From Wenzhouxiangella sp042310355 (GTDB taxonomy: Bacteria > Pseudomonadota > Gammaproteobacteria > Xanthomonadales > Wenzhouxiangellaceae), in contig NZ_JBHJMR010000004.1 in the NCBI RefSeq assembly GCF_042310355.1, positions 124,001 through 188,000 on the forward strand: 64,000 nucleotides of DNA, given 5' to 3'. Numbering within the stretch: position 1 is the first letter of the stretch; every line of letters begins with the position of its first letter. The position numbers were made by a program, and so were the translations under genes. A model generated the notes under the pieces. The model saw nothing but the letters and a program-made list of their open reading frames with translations, was not told the origin of the DNA and did not search any database. Shown piece after piece: positions 37,201-44,969 of this stretch.

Positions 37201-37744
37201 TCGCACCGGCAGCATCGAAGTCGCCGGCGACAATCAATTCACCGTCGTGGACCAGCGCCGTATGGATCGCTCCATTGACGCCGGGTCCAAAAAATTCGGA
37301 CTGCCACCCAAACGAACTCCCCGCTATCGATGTTGTTGCAAGAATGTTGCCTTCTCTCCCGACCACGGAAAAGGATTCATCGAGCTGCCCGCGCCTTAGC
37401 TCCACCAGACTCATGGGATCGTCAAGGACAATGGCCTGACTGGCTGGAACTGGCGTGCCTGAACTGGCTAATCTGGTTGGGACCAACCGCACCGGAAGCG
37501 AGCCGGTCCAGTGAGCCGCTACCTGGGCGGCACCGCCGTTCTGCCCATCGTCCACAACCACAATAGATAGGTCCGATTCAGGGCTCGCTGCCGACGGATG
37601 ATCCGTCGGCAAAACAGCCGCCAGCAACAGTGGGAGAAGCGAAAGAAACCGGAAATTGAACACCAAAAGAAGCCCCCAGCCGATGGAAGATAGAGCCACG
37701 AGCGACCCATTAGATAACGCGCATGAACCCTCTGCGGAGTTCAT
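34229..37744 (-). CDS. giant secreted propeller-repeat protein with Ig-like and ASH domains
   Basis: About 1171 residues from the ATG at 37744 (start uncertain; a GTG at 37798 and later GTG/TTG codons ahead of the hydrophobic leader are possible). After a leader (FRFLSLLPLLLAAVLP) come 12 or more ~50-residue repeats of the form DLIVGGxFDxAGGxxxxxxARWDGxxWxxL, predicted beta-propeller blades. Then follow bacterial Ig-like segments, an ASH/HYDIN-like domain (LLPSRLDFGSVGLGQQ) and a short end IFGDSFW resembling C-terminal IFxDGFE tails common in related bacteria. Probably surface or secreted; ligand unknown. Confidence 0.78.
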   Translation of the reverse strand: MNSAEGSCALSNGSLVALSSIGWGLLLVFNFRFLSLLPLLLAAVLPTDHPSAASPESDLSIVVVDDGQNGGAAQVAAHWTGSLPVRLVPTRLASSGTPVPASQAIVLDDPMSLVELRRGQLDESFSVVGREGNILATTSIAGSSFGWQSEFFGPGVNGAIHTALVHDGELIVAGDFDAAGAINAVSIARWDGAQWQSYGDVLTQPTNPGISINDLAIYQDDLYIGGEFQQIGDSEFNGVARWDGSAWQPLTGSSGTGVWREAGYPSDVRAFAVHEGDLIVGGLFDRAGGLEVSNLARWNGDTWQPVSGAAGGGLTSSEDGPNGPVYALHNFEGELIVGGAFDAAGGVLACKVARLHDGLWRPLREETGGPCLNHVSSMTRLGPDLILGGERWLKSWDGQSLADFPSDPGADYYPEHLQDLIQWNGELYASGEFRKTLDPLDRLKGLLRWTGEAWQHVKTADGTVLDSVNRTKALANYEGQLVLGGYLSSLAGLGVNGVALFDGQVPQNLEAGTGTGILSGGVTTSTIWKGNLVVGGSFVWAGSETVNHVALWDGANWQGLGENGSYGVSRQDAEAKVHDLQVLGDDLIVAGEFEQAGGVWSRNIARYGSEGWSPMTAFDLFTGPTYALGLWDGDLVAVSSRPNASGYPIEFHVVRMIGSDWHRLHASGSAGFSERIRDLTAYQGDLYAGGDFTWVDGQPVEYVARFEQGEWRNPSPASGDGPDSSVWTMLRFEDDLIVAGSFSEVGEVDAEAIVRWDGQSWNPIQSPSNFLGNVDVIRAISVIDGRIHATGRFERSSDLHYVARFDEDGWWPLGPGGSGPGFMPTTLVKWMGSPLVAGYFERVGGFPAWGLARFVREPSSTEIVELVPGGGQDYPYLHGAVVTASVTGVEGPPESGFIKVVSDAGEYCETSLEQDADAATEYRCAIEYEGSGPRELTAIFSRSPTHKNSESAPVSTLARYETTTEITEISPDRVQATGQPIEVNVAFSGGVNPTGTVEISVGSDSSCSVPLQDGQCSLSHDGSGWIDVTASYVGDDANRGSWDSREYYINPGSLTLLPSRLDFGSVGLGQQSDPRTMRVSNSTDEPVEIWGISGAEAPFHESDGGTCVPTPVTLSPGEACALVYRFSPLSNQEYIQSVGIYLSPDNVPHLFYQYGFGQDVIFGDSFWAAEN

Positions 37745-37940
37745 GTTAGCGGAAAATAAATGGCGATGCGCGTGAAAGGGTGGTACGACTCGGAACACTC
37801 ACGACTTGTAGGATATTTCCTACAGATCATCGCGCAACTGGCCCGATTTCGCTCTTTGTCGATCCCGCTATCATAGATGGATGGCTTATACCCGCAGCCA
37901 ACTGGGCAGCGACGGGGATCCTGGCTTCTTCCACGCATGA

Positions 37941-38291
37941 AGGCTCTTATCCTTTGAACCGGTCGCGGATCCTGATTTCGACACCGTGGCCGACCTCACA
38001 GAATCCTGCTACATCGAGCTCGTGCGCTGGACAGGACAACGGGCGCACCCGGACAAACGCAGCAAGCTTTCCACTGCCGATGAATCTCCGCCCGAGAGTC
38101 TTCAGAGCGTCGCCAACCATCCGCTCGAGTGGATGCGACGGGTACAAGGGACGGCGAGCCGCTACTACCGGGCAATCGGCTCGGCCGAAGCGCTTATGCT
38201 TGAGGCTGCCGATCTTGGCCAGCGTTGGATTAAAGGCGTCTCCCGAGAGTTTGCCCTCAAGAAACTACGAGAACAGCCAGCCCCTTGGTAG
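37941..38291 (+). pseudogene. fragment of Y1/RAYT-like transposase C-terminus (copy 2)
   Basis: An open frame after a TGA at 37938 reads LLSFEPVADPDFDTVADLTESCYIELVRWTG, then HPDKRSKL, SLQSVANHPLEWMRR, YYRAIGSAEALMLEAADLGQRWIKGVSREFALKKL and a stop. YxELVxWTGR followed by a KRxxI/L segment and LGQRW is the tail I know from long REP-associated Y1 transposases. The N-terminal catalytic half is missing, so this is a 5'-truncated relic. Confidence 0.62.
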
Positions 38292-38456
38292 CACCCGCCT
38301 AATCTGCGCTTCCGATCGACCGGAATGAGACGGGCGCCTGCCCGTGCACGAACTCGGCCGCAGTTGGCCAGCCTGCCAAACGGAAGGGCCACTCGCTGCC
38401 ACTTCCGGCTCAATCCCAGAGTCCCCGGAGACCAATCAGGTCCCGTGACGCTCGAT

Positions 38457-38496
38457 ACACCCGGCACCCGGAGAATCATGGGTGTCCCGTTTTTTT
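38457..38496 (+). terminator. Rho-independent terminator-like hairpin 1
   Basis: CACCC (38465-38469) pairs with GGGTG (38480-38484), loop containing GAATCAT, followed by seven T (38490-38496). First of two tandem units. Confidence 0.65.
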
Positions 38497-38506
38497 GTTG
38501 ACGCTC

Positions 38507-38542
38507 GATACACCCAGAGAATCGTGGGTGTCTCGTTTTTTT
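38507..38542 (+). terminator. Rho-independent terminator-like hairpin 2
   Basis: ACACCCA (38510-38516) pairs with TGGGTGT (38525-38531), extendable to 10 of 11 pairs, loop GAGAATCG, followed by seven T (38536-38542). Nearly identical to the hairpin at 32661-32695. Confidence 0.75.
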
Positions 38543-38614
38543 GCTTCCGGGGAGTTCGCCTTGTAGAAGCTACGACATCAGCCTGTCCCCTGGTTGCGCT
38601 CCCTCTGGGTCTAC

Positions 38615-38788
38615 GATTGATCCGGACGAGCCGGGCGTCCACCCGTGCACAAAGTCAGCCGTAGACGGCCAACTGATAACTCAATTCACCCGGTCACTGC
38701 CGCTCCGGCTTAAATCCCAGCAGTCTTAATAGCCCAGGCGCCTCCCTTCCGTTCAGTTCGCCGGGCAAATCGTGAGTGCCCTGGTTTT
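38615..38788 (+). repeat. REP-like element copy D
   Basis: The most divergent copy: CGGGCGTCCACCCGTGCAC stem, then CAGCCGTAGACGGCC, a related spacer with CGCTCCGGCTTAAATCCCAG, and a final hairpin GGGCA/TGCCC (38763-38781) with loop AATCGTGAG and a short T-run. Confidence 0.55.
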
Positions 38789-38824
38789 CCGCTGAGCAAT
38801 ACCAATTTCCATGGGATTATCCTA

Positions 38825-41113
38825 CTAGCTGCTCCCAGCCTTGCTTTTTTTCTCACTAGTGGCTTTCTCTATGGGTAGCTTATATAGATCGTCAATAAAC
38901 TTCTTTGCGCCTGGATTATTTCTTAGACCGGCCTTCAAATTTTTTGACATTTTTTTTGCTGCCTTCGTTAACCCAGAATAGCGCAGATCTTCCTCGTGAC
39001 GAATACCTAGCTTAATTTCTATTGGGATATCAGCACCATACTCATCGATAAGCTTAGCGAAATCTAGATCATTGTCATGCTCTGCCTTTATAAGCACGAG
39101 GAAAAAGATGGCCAGCGCATTTTCTCTATTCTTCTCGCCGTCTAGCAATTGGCTGGCTATCCATTCTGCATGTTTTGCAAAATCTGAGTAGCTATAGCAG
39201 CCTACGATTACATTCCGGAAAAACCCTAGCAAATGAATTCGGCTAAGCTTGGCGAGTGGCGTATCTACACCCCCATCGCAAATCTCAAAGTACAGCTTGG
39301 CTGAGTCTTGAATTACTTGCTTTAATGACTCTCTTCGGCAATGGGACGGTGTCGTGTACGCGGCCTGAAGCATGTTTCCAAAATGGACCATCCGGTTAAA
39401 CCGAAGCACTTCTCCCGGCAGTTCCATGCAAGCCAAATCCCCAAGAACCTTTGGGCAATCTTTTAAGGAACCCACAAAAAAATACGCACTAGTTACGTTG
39501 GAATAAAAGAAGGCAGAATAATCTAACTCTCTCTCACCCCGTCTCAGCCAAAGCCGTGCTTGAAAATATTCCGCAAATGTACGGTGACGGAAGGAGAGGG
39601 TGCCTGCCGCCCCTCGGTAGAGGACCATGCACCTTTTACAAAGCTTGTCGACAACCTCCTCTGGTGAAACACCGGAGATGTCGCGTTCTGAAATATACTG
39701 GCGGAAAATATCTACCACTTCTGATTCAGCTAGCTGAAAGGATCCTGACTCAAACATTCGCCCAGAAACCTCCTCGAGACCTTGAAACATGACCTGAGAT
39801 TCTTTCTGGTGCAGAAGGCCTTTCTCAATCTCCCACCTCTCCAAGACCAAGCCAAAGTACCGCTCAAATAGATCTGGAACGGTCGCGGGCAACTCTTTTG
39901 ACTGCTGATTCATAAGACTGCCAAGTAGGATGTAGGCAATCGGCGTTGAGTCAAAAGCCCGTATCAGATTGTTTGAGCTCAGATCTTGAATGACTCTTTC
40001 ACTGATACTTGTGGCGTCCGCTATCTCTGTCAAGAAACTGATTGCACGCTTCCCGCGTAGAGCTTCTATTTCTAGGCGATCCATTTTACTGAATGTAGAA
40101 TGCAGGGCCCCCGTATACCTATCTACAGGCCTAGATGAAACCAACAGGCGCAAGCCTTCATTTTGGTGCACAGTCTGGAACGCGATCTCCAAAAGTTCGG
40201 ATATCTGATCCTCGTCACCTCCGACCTCATCAAGCCCATCAACCAAGACGTAAACCTCACAGCCCTCGTGCCGCAACTCCTTAGGCACTACTTCAGCTAA
40301 CCAGTCTTCTGCAGTAGCTACAATATCCACAAAGCCCTGGGCTGAGATCAGTATCGGGATCAACGAACCAGACGAAAACTCGTCATCATCAAGAAGAGAT
40401 ACAGCAAGTTTTCTCATGGCTTTTGACTTGCCACCACCCATCTTTGCCTCGAATAGGCAGAGCCGATTTCGCTTTAGGTGCTTCTTCAGCCCGTTAATCG
40501 ACCCGATCTCTTTTTCTTTTTTGTAAAATCCTGCCGAGTCCTCTGAGAGCAGGAAAATCTCGGGCTCAACATAGATTGAAGATAGACCCGGAACTAATTC
40601 GCTCGCCTTCTCCGCGACGTCAATTGTATGCCTGAGTTGATCAGCATAATTCTGCAGCCTAATCGGCACGTCATCGATTGCGCCGTTTAAGTGTTTCTCA
40701 ACCAATGAGCACAGAGGGTCGATCGATATAAATTTGACGTTAGAAGCATTGTGCTTGTCTCGAATTTTCTCCTGCGCATTTCTTGAAATATTTCCATTGC
40801 ATACGACCCATACTGAGTTTAAGTATCTTTCTTCTCCATCGATGAGCCTTCTTACTCTGCACTCTTCTATCTGTCGATCGACGTCAGCGTGCCCCTGACT
40901 TATCGACCCACACTTAACAACTACGCCAATCGATTCTTCTGACGCCAGATCAGAGTCAAATCGCTCTAGAACAAAGTCAGCGCCCATCTCGTCAATGCCA
41001 TGCGTATAAATTACTCTCCGGACATTCGGCATTGCACCGAACAGCCTGTGGAGCATCGGGTGAAACTGACGCACCTCATCTTTGAGGCCTTGAATCTGTT
41101 GTTTAAGCTTCAT
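38825..41113 (-). CDS. NACHT NTPase with N-terminal nuclease-like domain (candidate antiphage protein)
   Basis: A 762-residue STAND/NACHT ATPase. Residues ~30-120 resemble a PD-(D/E)xK/Mrr-like fold (GADFVLERFD with D46, GVVVKCG with K67, QIEEC with Q81); the usual Glu/Gln two before the Lys is Val65. The NACHT core has a P-loop EAKMGGGKSK (222-231), Walker B VYVLVDGLDEVGG (287-299) and LLVSSRP (323-329). After it come a winged-helix-like HRTFAEYFQARLWL region and a helical C-terminus. bNACHT/Avs-type proteins sense phage and trigger nuclease-mediated arrest. The DNA is clearly more AT-rich than the flanks; GGAGGG precedes the ATG. Confidence 0.82.
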   Translation of the reverse strand: MKLKQQIQGLKDEVRQFHPMLHRLFGAMPNVRRVIYTHGIDEMGADFVLERFDSDLASEESIGVVVKCGSISQGHADVDRQIEECRVRRLIDGEERYLNSVWVVCNGNISRNAQEKIRDKHNASNVKFISIDPLCSLVEKHLNGAIDDVPIRLQNYADQLRHTIDVAEKASELVPGLSSIYVEPEIFLLSEDSAGFYKKEKEIGSINGLKKHLKRNRLCLFEAKMGGGKSKAMRKLAVSLLDDDEFSSGSLIPILISAQGFVDIVATAEDWLAEVVPKELRHEGCEVYVLVDGLDEVGGDEDQISELLEIAFQTVHQNEGLRLLVSSRPVDRYTGALHSTFSKMDRLEIEALRGKRAISFLTEIADATSISERVIQDLSSNNLIRAFDSTPIAYILLGSLMNQQSKELPATVPDLFERYFGLVLERWEIEKGLLHQKESQVMFQGLEEVSGRMFESGSFQLAESEVVDIFRQYISERDISGVSPEEVVDKLCKRCMVLYRGAAGTLSFRHRTFAEYFQARLWLRRGERELDYSAFFYSNVTSAYFFVGSLKDCPKVLGDLACMELPGEVLRFNRMVHFGNMLQAAYTTPSHCRRESLKQVIQDSAKLYFEICDGGVDTPLAKLSRIHLLGFFRNVIVGCYSYSDFAKHAEWIASQLLDGEKNRENALAIFFLVLIKAEHDNDLDFAKLIDEYGADIPIEIKLGIRHEEDLRYSGLTKAAKKMSKNLKAGLRNNPGAKKFIDDLYKLPIEKATSEKKSKAGSS

Positions 41114-41356
41114 GAGAGCCCTCCACTCTTAACGCGCAGCCCCATCCTCTGAGTTCTCCCGGAAATATCTCAGGGGCTTTTGGGCAACAAGAGTAGAATC
41201 ACCAACAACATCTGCTACGTCGCCGTTGCACGGTGATTCTAGAGTTATCCTACTGCCCACCTTTTAACAAAACTAGCTCAGAGGCATCACTGGGTCAAAC
41301 CAGAGAGCTTGGAAAATAGTTCGCAATCTTTGTTTGCGGTGTCTTAAATCAACGTG

Positions 41357-42517
41357 TCAGGAAACCAACGCCTCAATCGCTGGCAGATCTTTTCCCTCCA
41401 CATACTCCAAAAACGCCCCACCGGCCGTCGAAATGTAATCAATCCGATCCGCTACATGAAACTTCTCGATCGCCGCGATGGTGTCCCCGCCGCCGGCGAG
41501 CGTGAAGCCCTTGCAGGCGGCCACGGCATGCGCGATGGCCTGCGTGCCGGAATGGAAGGCCTCGAACTCGAATACGCCTACCGGGCCGTTCCAAACCACG
41601 GTACCGGCCTGGCGAACGATGGCGGCGAGGTTGCCGGCGGTTTCGGGGCCGATGTCGAGGATCATTTCTTCCTTGTGGACGCGGCCGACGGATCTCAGCG
41701 TGGCGTGGGCGTCTTCGTGGAAGCGCTCGGCGGTGAGGACGTCAGTGGGTAGTGGGATTGCGGCGCCCTTTTCTTCGGCGCGCTTGATCAGGTCTTTGGC
41801 TGTGTCTACCAGGTCCTTTTCGTAGAGCGAGCCGCCGACGTCGTAGCCGGCAGCGACCAGGAAGGTGTTGGCGATGCCGCCGCCGACGATGAGCTGGTCG
41901 ACCTTGTCGATCAGGGCTTCGAGCACGGTGAGCTTGGACGAGACCTTGGCGCCGCCGACAATCGCGACCATGGGCCGCCCGGGCTTGGCCAGGGCTTTTT
42001 CCAGGGAGTCGACTTCGCGCGCCAGCAGGGGGCCGGCGCAGGCTACTTGTGAGTGCCGGATCACGCCTTCGGTGGAGGCCTGGGCGCGGTGGGCGGTGGC
42101 GAAGGCGTCGAAGACCAGGACGTCGGCCAGGGCGGCCATCTTTTTCGCCAGCGCGTCGTCGTTGGCTTTTTCGCCTTTCAGGAACCGGACGTTTTCGAGC
42201 AGGACGACCTGGCCCTTGTCGACTTCCACGCCGTCGATCCAGTCGCGCTTGAGTTCGACGGGCTGGCCGAGCATTTCGGTGAGCTTCTCGGCCACCGGGG
42301 CCAGGGTGAATTCCTCGTCGAACTTGCCCTCTTCCGGGCGGCCGAGGTGGGACATGACCATCACCGCCGCGCCGGCGTCGACGGCCTGCTTGATCGTGGG
42401 CAGGGCGGCTTCGATGCGGGCCGCGGAGGTGACCTGGCCGCCCCGGATGGGGACGTTGAGGTCGGCGCGGATGAGGACGCGTTTGCCTTGGAGATCGACC
42501 TGGTCGAGGGTTTTCAT
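41357..42517 (-). CDS. pgk: phosphoglycerate kinase
   Basis: A 386-residue glycolytic enzyme that converts 1,3-bisphosphoglycerate and ADP to 3-phosphoglycerate and ATP. RVLIRADLNVP at the start, MSHLGRP, LLENVRF, AIVGGAKVSSKL and the C-terminal GGGDT nucleotide motif are all intact. Last gene of the minus-strand set tkt-gapA-pgk, separated from gapA by the HTH-2TM gene and repeats. Confidence 0.97.
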   Translation of the reverse strand: MKTLDQVDLQGKRVLIRADLNVPIRGGQVTSAARIEAALPTIKQAVDAGAAVMVMSHLGRPEEGKFDEEFTLAPVAEKLTEMLGQPVELKRDWIDGVEVDKGQVVLLENVRFLKGEKANDDALAKKMAALADVLVFDAFATAHRAQASTEGVIRHSQVACAGPLLAREVDSLEKALAKPGRPMVAIVGGAKVSSKLTVLEALIDKVDQLIVGGGIANTFLVAAGYDVGGSLYEKDLVDTAKDLIKRAEEKGAAIPLPTDVLTAERFHEDAHATLRSVGRVHKEEMILDIGPETAGNLAAIVRQAGTVVWNGPVGVFEFEAFHSGTQAIAHAVAACKGFTLAGGGDTIAAIEKFHVADRIDYISTAGGAFLEYVEGKDLPAIEALVS

Positions 42518-42713
42518 CTCTTGGTTTCCTGGTTGGCTGGTTTGCTTGTTGGCTGGTTGTTCAGTTTAGAGAGGGGTGGGGTTGGGCTCAAGGGGTGGCG
42601 GGGCTCGATTGGGCGGGTCGGGGCAGTTTCGGGTACATTTCGGGTTGGTGTCGTGTGCAATTTCGCGGCCCGAAGTGATGATGCAGCCACCTCGGAACCA
42701 AAGGAACTGCTTG

Positions 42714-43202
42714 ATGATTGTCCGAAAACTCAGACTCCGGAACGGCTGGTCGCAGGATCAGCTGGCCGAATTTGCCGGCGTGACGGTTCGCACTATTCAG
42801 CGGCTCGAGCGCGGGCACAAACCGAGTCTGGAGACGGCCAAGGCATTGGCGGCGGTATTCGAGGTGGACTGTACAACTTTCACTTTGGAGGACGACGACA
42901 TGACTCGGAACGACGATCAATGCACCGACACCAAGGACGAGCACCTCGAGCCGGAGGAAGCTGAAGCGCTCGAATATGCCCAGGGGATCAAGGACTTTTA
43001 TAGCGGGGTGGCGTGCTTTTTGAGTCTCGCCATCATGTTCTTCACGTTCTTCGGCTTCAACGAACCCGTCCTGAACCTGGTCTTCGGTGGTATCGGACTC
43101 TGGCTTGTTATTCAGGGGCTGGTGGCCTTCGAGATCATTCGGCTGCCGTTCCAGGATCTGGAGCGGCGGCTGGCGGAGAAGAAGCTGGGGCGGAAGCTCT
43201 GA
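42714..43202 (+). CDS. XRE-family HTH regulator with two transmembrane helices
   Basis: A 162-residue protein. Residues 1-50 are a Cro/C1-type helix-turn-helix (VRKLRLRNGWSQDQLAEFAGVTVRTIQRLERGHKPSLETAKALAAVF); after an acidic linker come two hydrophobic helices (CFLSLAIMFFTFFGFN and LVFGGIGLWLVIQGLVAFEII), a 2TM-type domain. It could be a membrane-tethered repressor. AAGGAA seven bases before the ATG at 42714 fixes the start. Inserted on the plus strand between pgk and gapA. Confidence 0.82.
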   Translation: MIVRKLRLRNGWSQDQLAEFAGVTVRTIQRLERGHKPSLETAKALAAVFEVDCTTFTLEDDDMTRNDDQCTDTKDEHLEPEEAEALEYAQGIKDFYSGVACFLSLAIMFFTFFGFNEPVLNLVFGGIGLWLVIQGLVAFEIIRLPFQDLERRLAEKKLGRKL

Positions 43203-43655
43203 TTGGCTGGTTTTTTGGTTGTTTGGTTTTTTGGTGTTTTGGTTGGGGGCTTCGTGGGGTGTGTGGAGGTGTGGCTGCAGCACGTCAGTCGTGTCAGACG
43301 GGAGCTGATGCGTTACGGCTTCGCCTTCACGCATCCTACGTGTGCTTGCGGGGCGGGCAGAGGAAAAGGTCTGGCCGGGTGCCGGGGTTTTTGGGGTTTG
43401 GTTGGGGGCTTCGTGGGGTGTGTGGAGGTGTGGCCGCAGCGGGGCAGTCGCGCCAGGTGGGAGCTGATGCGTTACGGCTTTGCCTTCACGCATCCTACGA
43501 GTGCTGGTGCTGCGGCTCTCCTTGGCGTGGCCGGTTTCGTAGGATGCGTGGAGCGGCAGCGCAACGCATCGGCTACCGGTGGGCTCGGCTGATGCGTTAC
43601 GGCTTCGCCTTCACGCATCCTACGTGTGACTGCGGGGCGGGCAGGGGTGGGTAGA
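43203..43655 (+). repeat. 159-bp tandem duplication with REP-like palindromes
   Basis: A T/G-rich low-complexity stretch (TTGGCTGG, TTTTTTGG) leads into two copies of a 159-bp unit (GGTTGGGGGC at 43241 and 43400), each ending in TGATGCGTTACGGCTT...GCATCCTACG (43306-43340 and 43465-43499). A third such half (43590-43624) pairs with an inverted CGTAGGATGCG half (43538-43571) to make a full palindromic REP. No gene is present in 43203-43718. Confidence 0.8.
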
Positions 43656-43687
43656 CGAAAAGGCCCGGCGGGGTGCCGGGCCTTTTT
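43656..43687 (-). terminator. gapA terminator (bidirectional)
   Basis: Ten-base arms AAGGCCCGGC (43660-43669) and GCCGGGCCTT (43675-43684) with a GGGGT loop; T-rich on both sides, so it terminates gapA on the minus strand and can also act on the plus strand. Confidence 0.9.
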
Positions 43688-43718
43688 GGGGGTCGGGGCT
43701 TGGCCCCGGGTGTCGGGC

Positions 43719-44723
43719 TCAGACCTTGGACAGGACCAGGGCGGTGTCGAGCATGCGGTTGGAGAAGCCCCACTCGTTGTCGTACCAGCTGAAGACCTTG
43801 ACCAGGCGGCCGCTGGTTTTCGTCAGCGTGGCGTCGAAGATGGATGAGTGCGGGTTGTGGTTGAAGTCGCTGCTCACCAGGGGCTCGGTGTTGTAGGCGA
43901 GGATGCCGTTGAGCGCGCCGTCGCTGGATTTCTTGACCACGTCGTTGATCTCGTCGACCGAGGTGTCGCGGCTGGCGATGAAGCTCAGGTCGACGACCGA
44001 GACGTTGATGGTCGGCACGCGGATGGAGTAGCCGTCGAGCTTGCCGTCGAGTTCGGGCATGACCAGGCCGACGGCGGCGGCTGCACCGGTCTTGGTCGGG
44101 ATCTGGTTGTGCGCGGCGGCGCGGGCGCGACGCGGGTCCTTGTGGTAGACGTCGGTCAGGACCTGGTCGTTGGTGTAGGCGTGAATCGTGGTCATCAGAC
44201 CCTGTTCGATGCCGATGGCGTCGTGGATGGGCTTGACCAGCGGGGCCAGGCAGTTGGTGGTGCAGCTGGCATTCGAGGCGATGTCGTCGCCGGCCTTCAA
44301 GATGTCGTGGTTGACCCCGTAGACGATGGTCGGCAGGTCCTTGCCGGCCGGGGCGGAGATCAGCACCTTGCGCGCACCACCCGTCAGGTGGGCCGAAGCC
44401 TTTTCCTTGCTCGCGAACAGCCCGGTGCACTCGAGCACCACGTCCACGCCCATCTCGCCCCAGGGCAGCTTGGCCGGATCGCGCTCGGCCAGGACACGGA
44501 TCTTGTCGCCGTTGACGATCATGTGGTCGCCTTCGACCGAGACCTCGCCCGGGAACTTGCCGTGGGCGGTGTCGCGCTGGGTCAGCAGGGCGTTGGTTTC
44601 GGCGTCGGCCAGGTCGTTGATGGCGACGATCTGGATTTCGCTGGTGCGATCGGCTTCGTAGAGCGCGCGCAGCACGTTGCGGCCGATGCGGCCGTAGCCG
44701 TTGATGGCAACCTTTATAGGCAT
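43719..44723 (-). CDS. gapA: glyceraldehyde-3-phosphate dehydrogenase
   Basis: A 334-residue NAD-dependent enzyme: INGYGRIGR at the N-terminus, the catalytic cysteine in SNASCTTNCLAP, VNISVVDL-type core (here TINVSVVDL) and the C-terminal SWYDNEWGFSNRM. The ATG at 44723 has GGAG six bases upstream, preferred over the TTG twelve bases earlier. Middle gene of tkt-gapA-pgk. Confidence 0.97.
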   Translation of the reverse strand: MPIKVAINGYGRIGRNVLRALYEADRTSEIQIVAINDLADAETNALLTQRDTAHGKFPGEVSVEGDHMIVNGDKIRVLAERDPAKLPWGEMGVDVVLECTGLFASKEKASAHLTGGARKVLISAPAGKDLPTIVYGVNHDILKAGDDIASNASCTTNCLAPLVKPIHDAIGIEQGLMTTIHAYTNDQVLTDVYHKDPRRARAAAHNQIPTKTGAAAAVGLVMPELDGKLDGYSIRVPTINVSVVDLSFIASRDTSVDEINDVVKKSSDGALNGILAYNTEPLVSSDFNHNPHSSIFDATLTKTSGRLVKVFSWYDNEWGFSNRMLDTALVLSKV

Positions 44724-44816
44724 CTGAGTCTCCAAATTCGTTGGCTTTCAGGGATGTGAAGATTGTACTGCGAGCGGGCCGCGCGAACCACCGGAACCTG
44801 CCTAATGATCAATTTT

Positions 44817-44955
44817 CAAGCACCAAGTACCAAACAATTTTCAATTTGCAATGACCGAATGACGGAAACTCGCCTACCGTCGGCGACGCCCGGATGTCGT
44901 TTGGTCATTGGGTATTCAGTCCTTGTTTGTAAATTGGTGCTTGGTACTTGATCAT
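44817..44955. repeat. inverted CACCAAGTACCAA-type intergenic element
   Basis: Between tkt and gapA, CAAGCACCAAGTACCAA (44818-44834) faces TTGGTGCTTGGTACTTG (44934-44950) across ~100 AT-rich bases. The related motif CCAAGCACCAAGCACC recurs at ~56289. No gene in this spacer. Confidence 0.6.
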
Positions 44956-44969
44956 TCCGTCCGCGACGG

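Larger units (their letters stand above)
38320..38545 (+). repeat. REP-like element copy C with tandem terminator hairpins
   Basis: Stem 1 ACGGGC/GCCCGT (38330-38345, loop GCCT); stem 2 TTGGC/GCCAA (38364-38379, loop CAGCCT); ~75 bp later two tandem copies of a GACGCTCGATACACCC hairpin unit. Fused directly to the end of transposase fragment 2. Confidence 0.65.
37745..38824. other. 1.1-kb gene-free zone of mobile-element debris
   Basis: Between the repeat protein and the NACHT gene there is no intact gene. It contains a transposase fragment, REP-like copies C and D and two tandem terminator hairpins, all listed separately. The first ~190 bp (37745-37940) show nothing recognisable. Confidence 0.75.

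Noticed and set aside
32538..38788. Possible integron cassette array with attC sites
   Set aside because: The hairpin copies lack paired GTTRRRY-type core sites, no integron integrase is present, and the genes between copies face different directions.
43203..43655. Possible CRISPR array because of the evenly spaced repeats
   Set aside because: Only two copies of a 159-bp unit, with the spacing region itself duplicated rather than unique; no cas genes.
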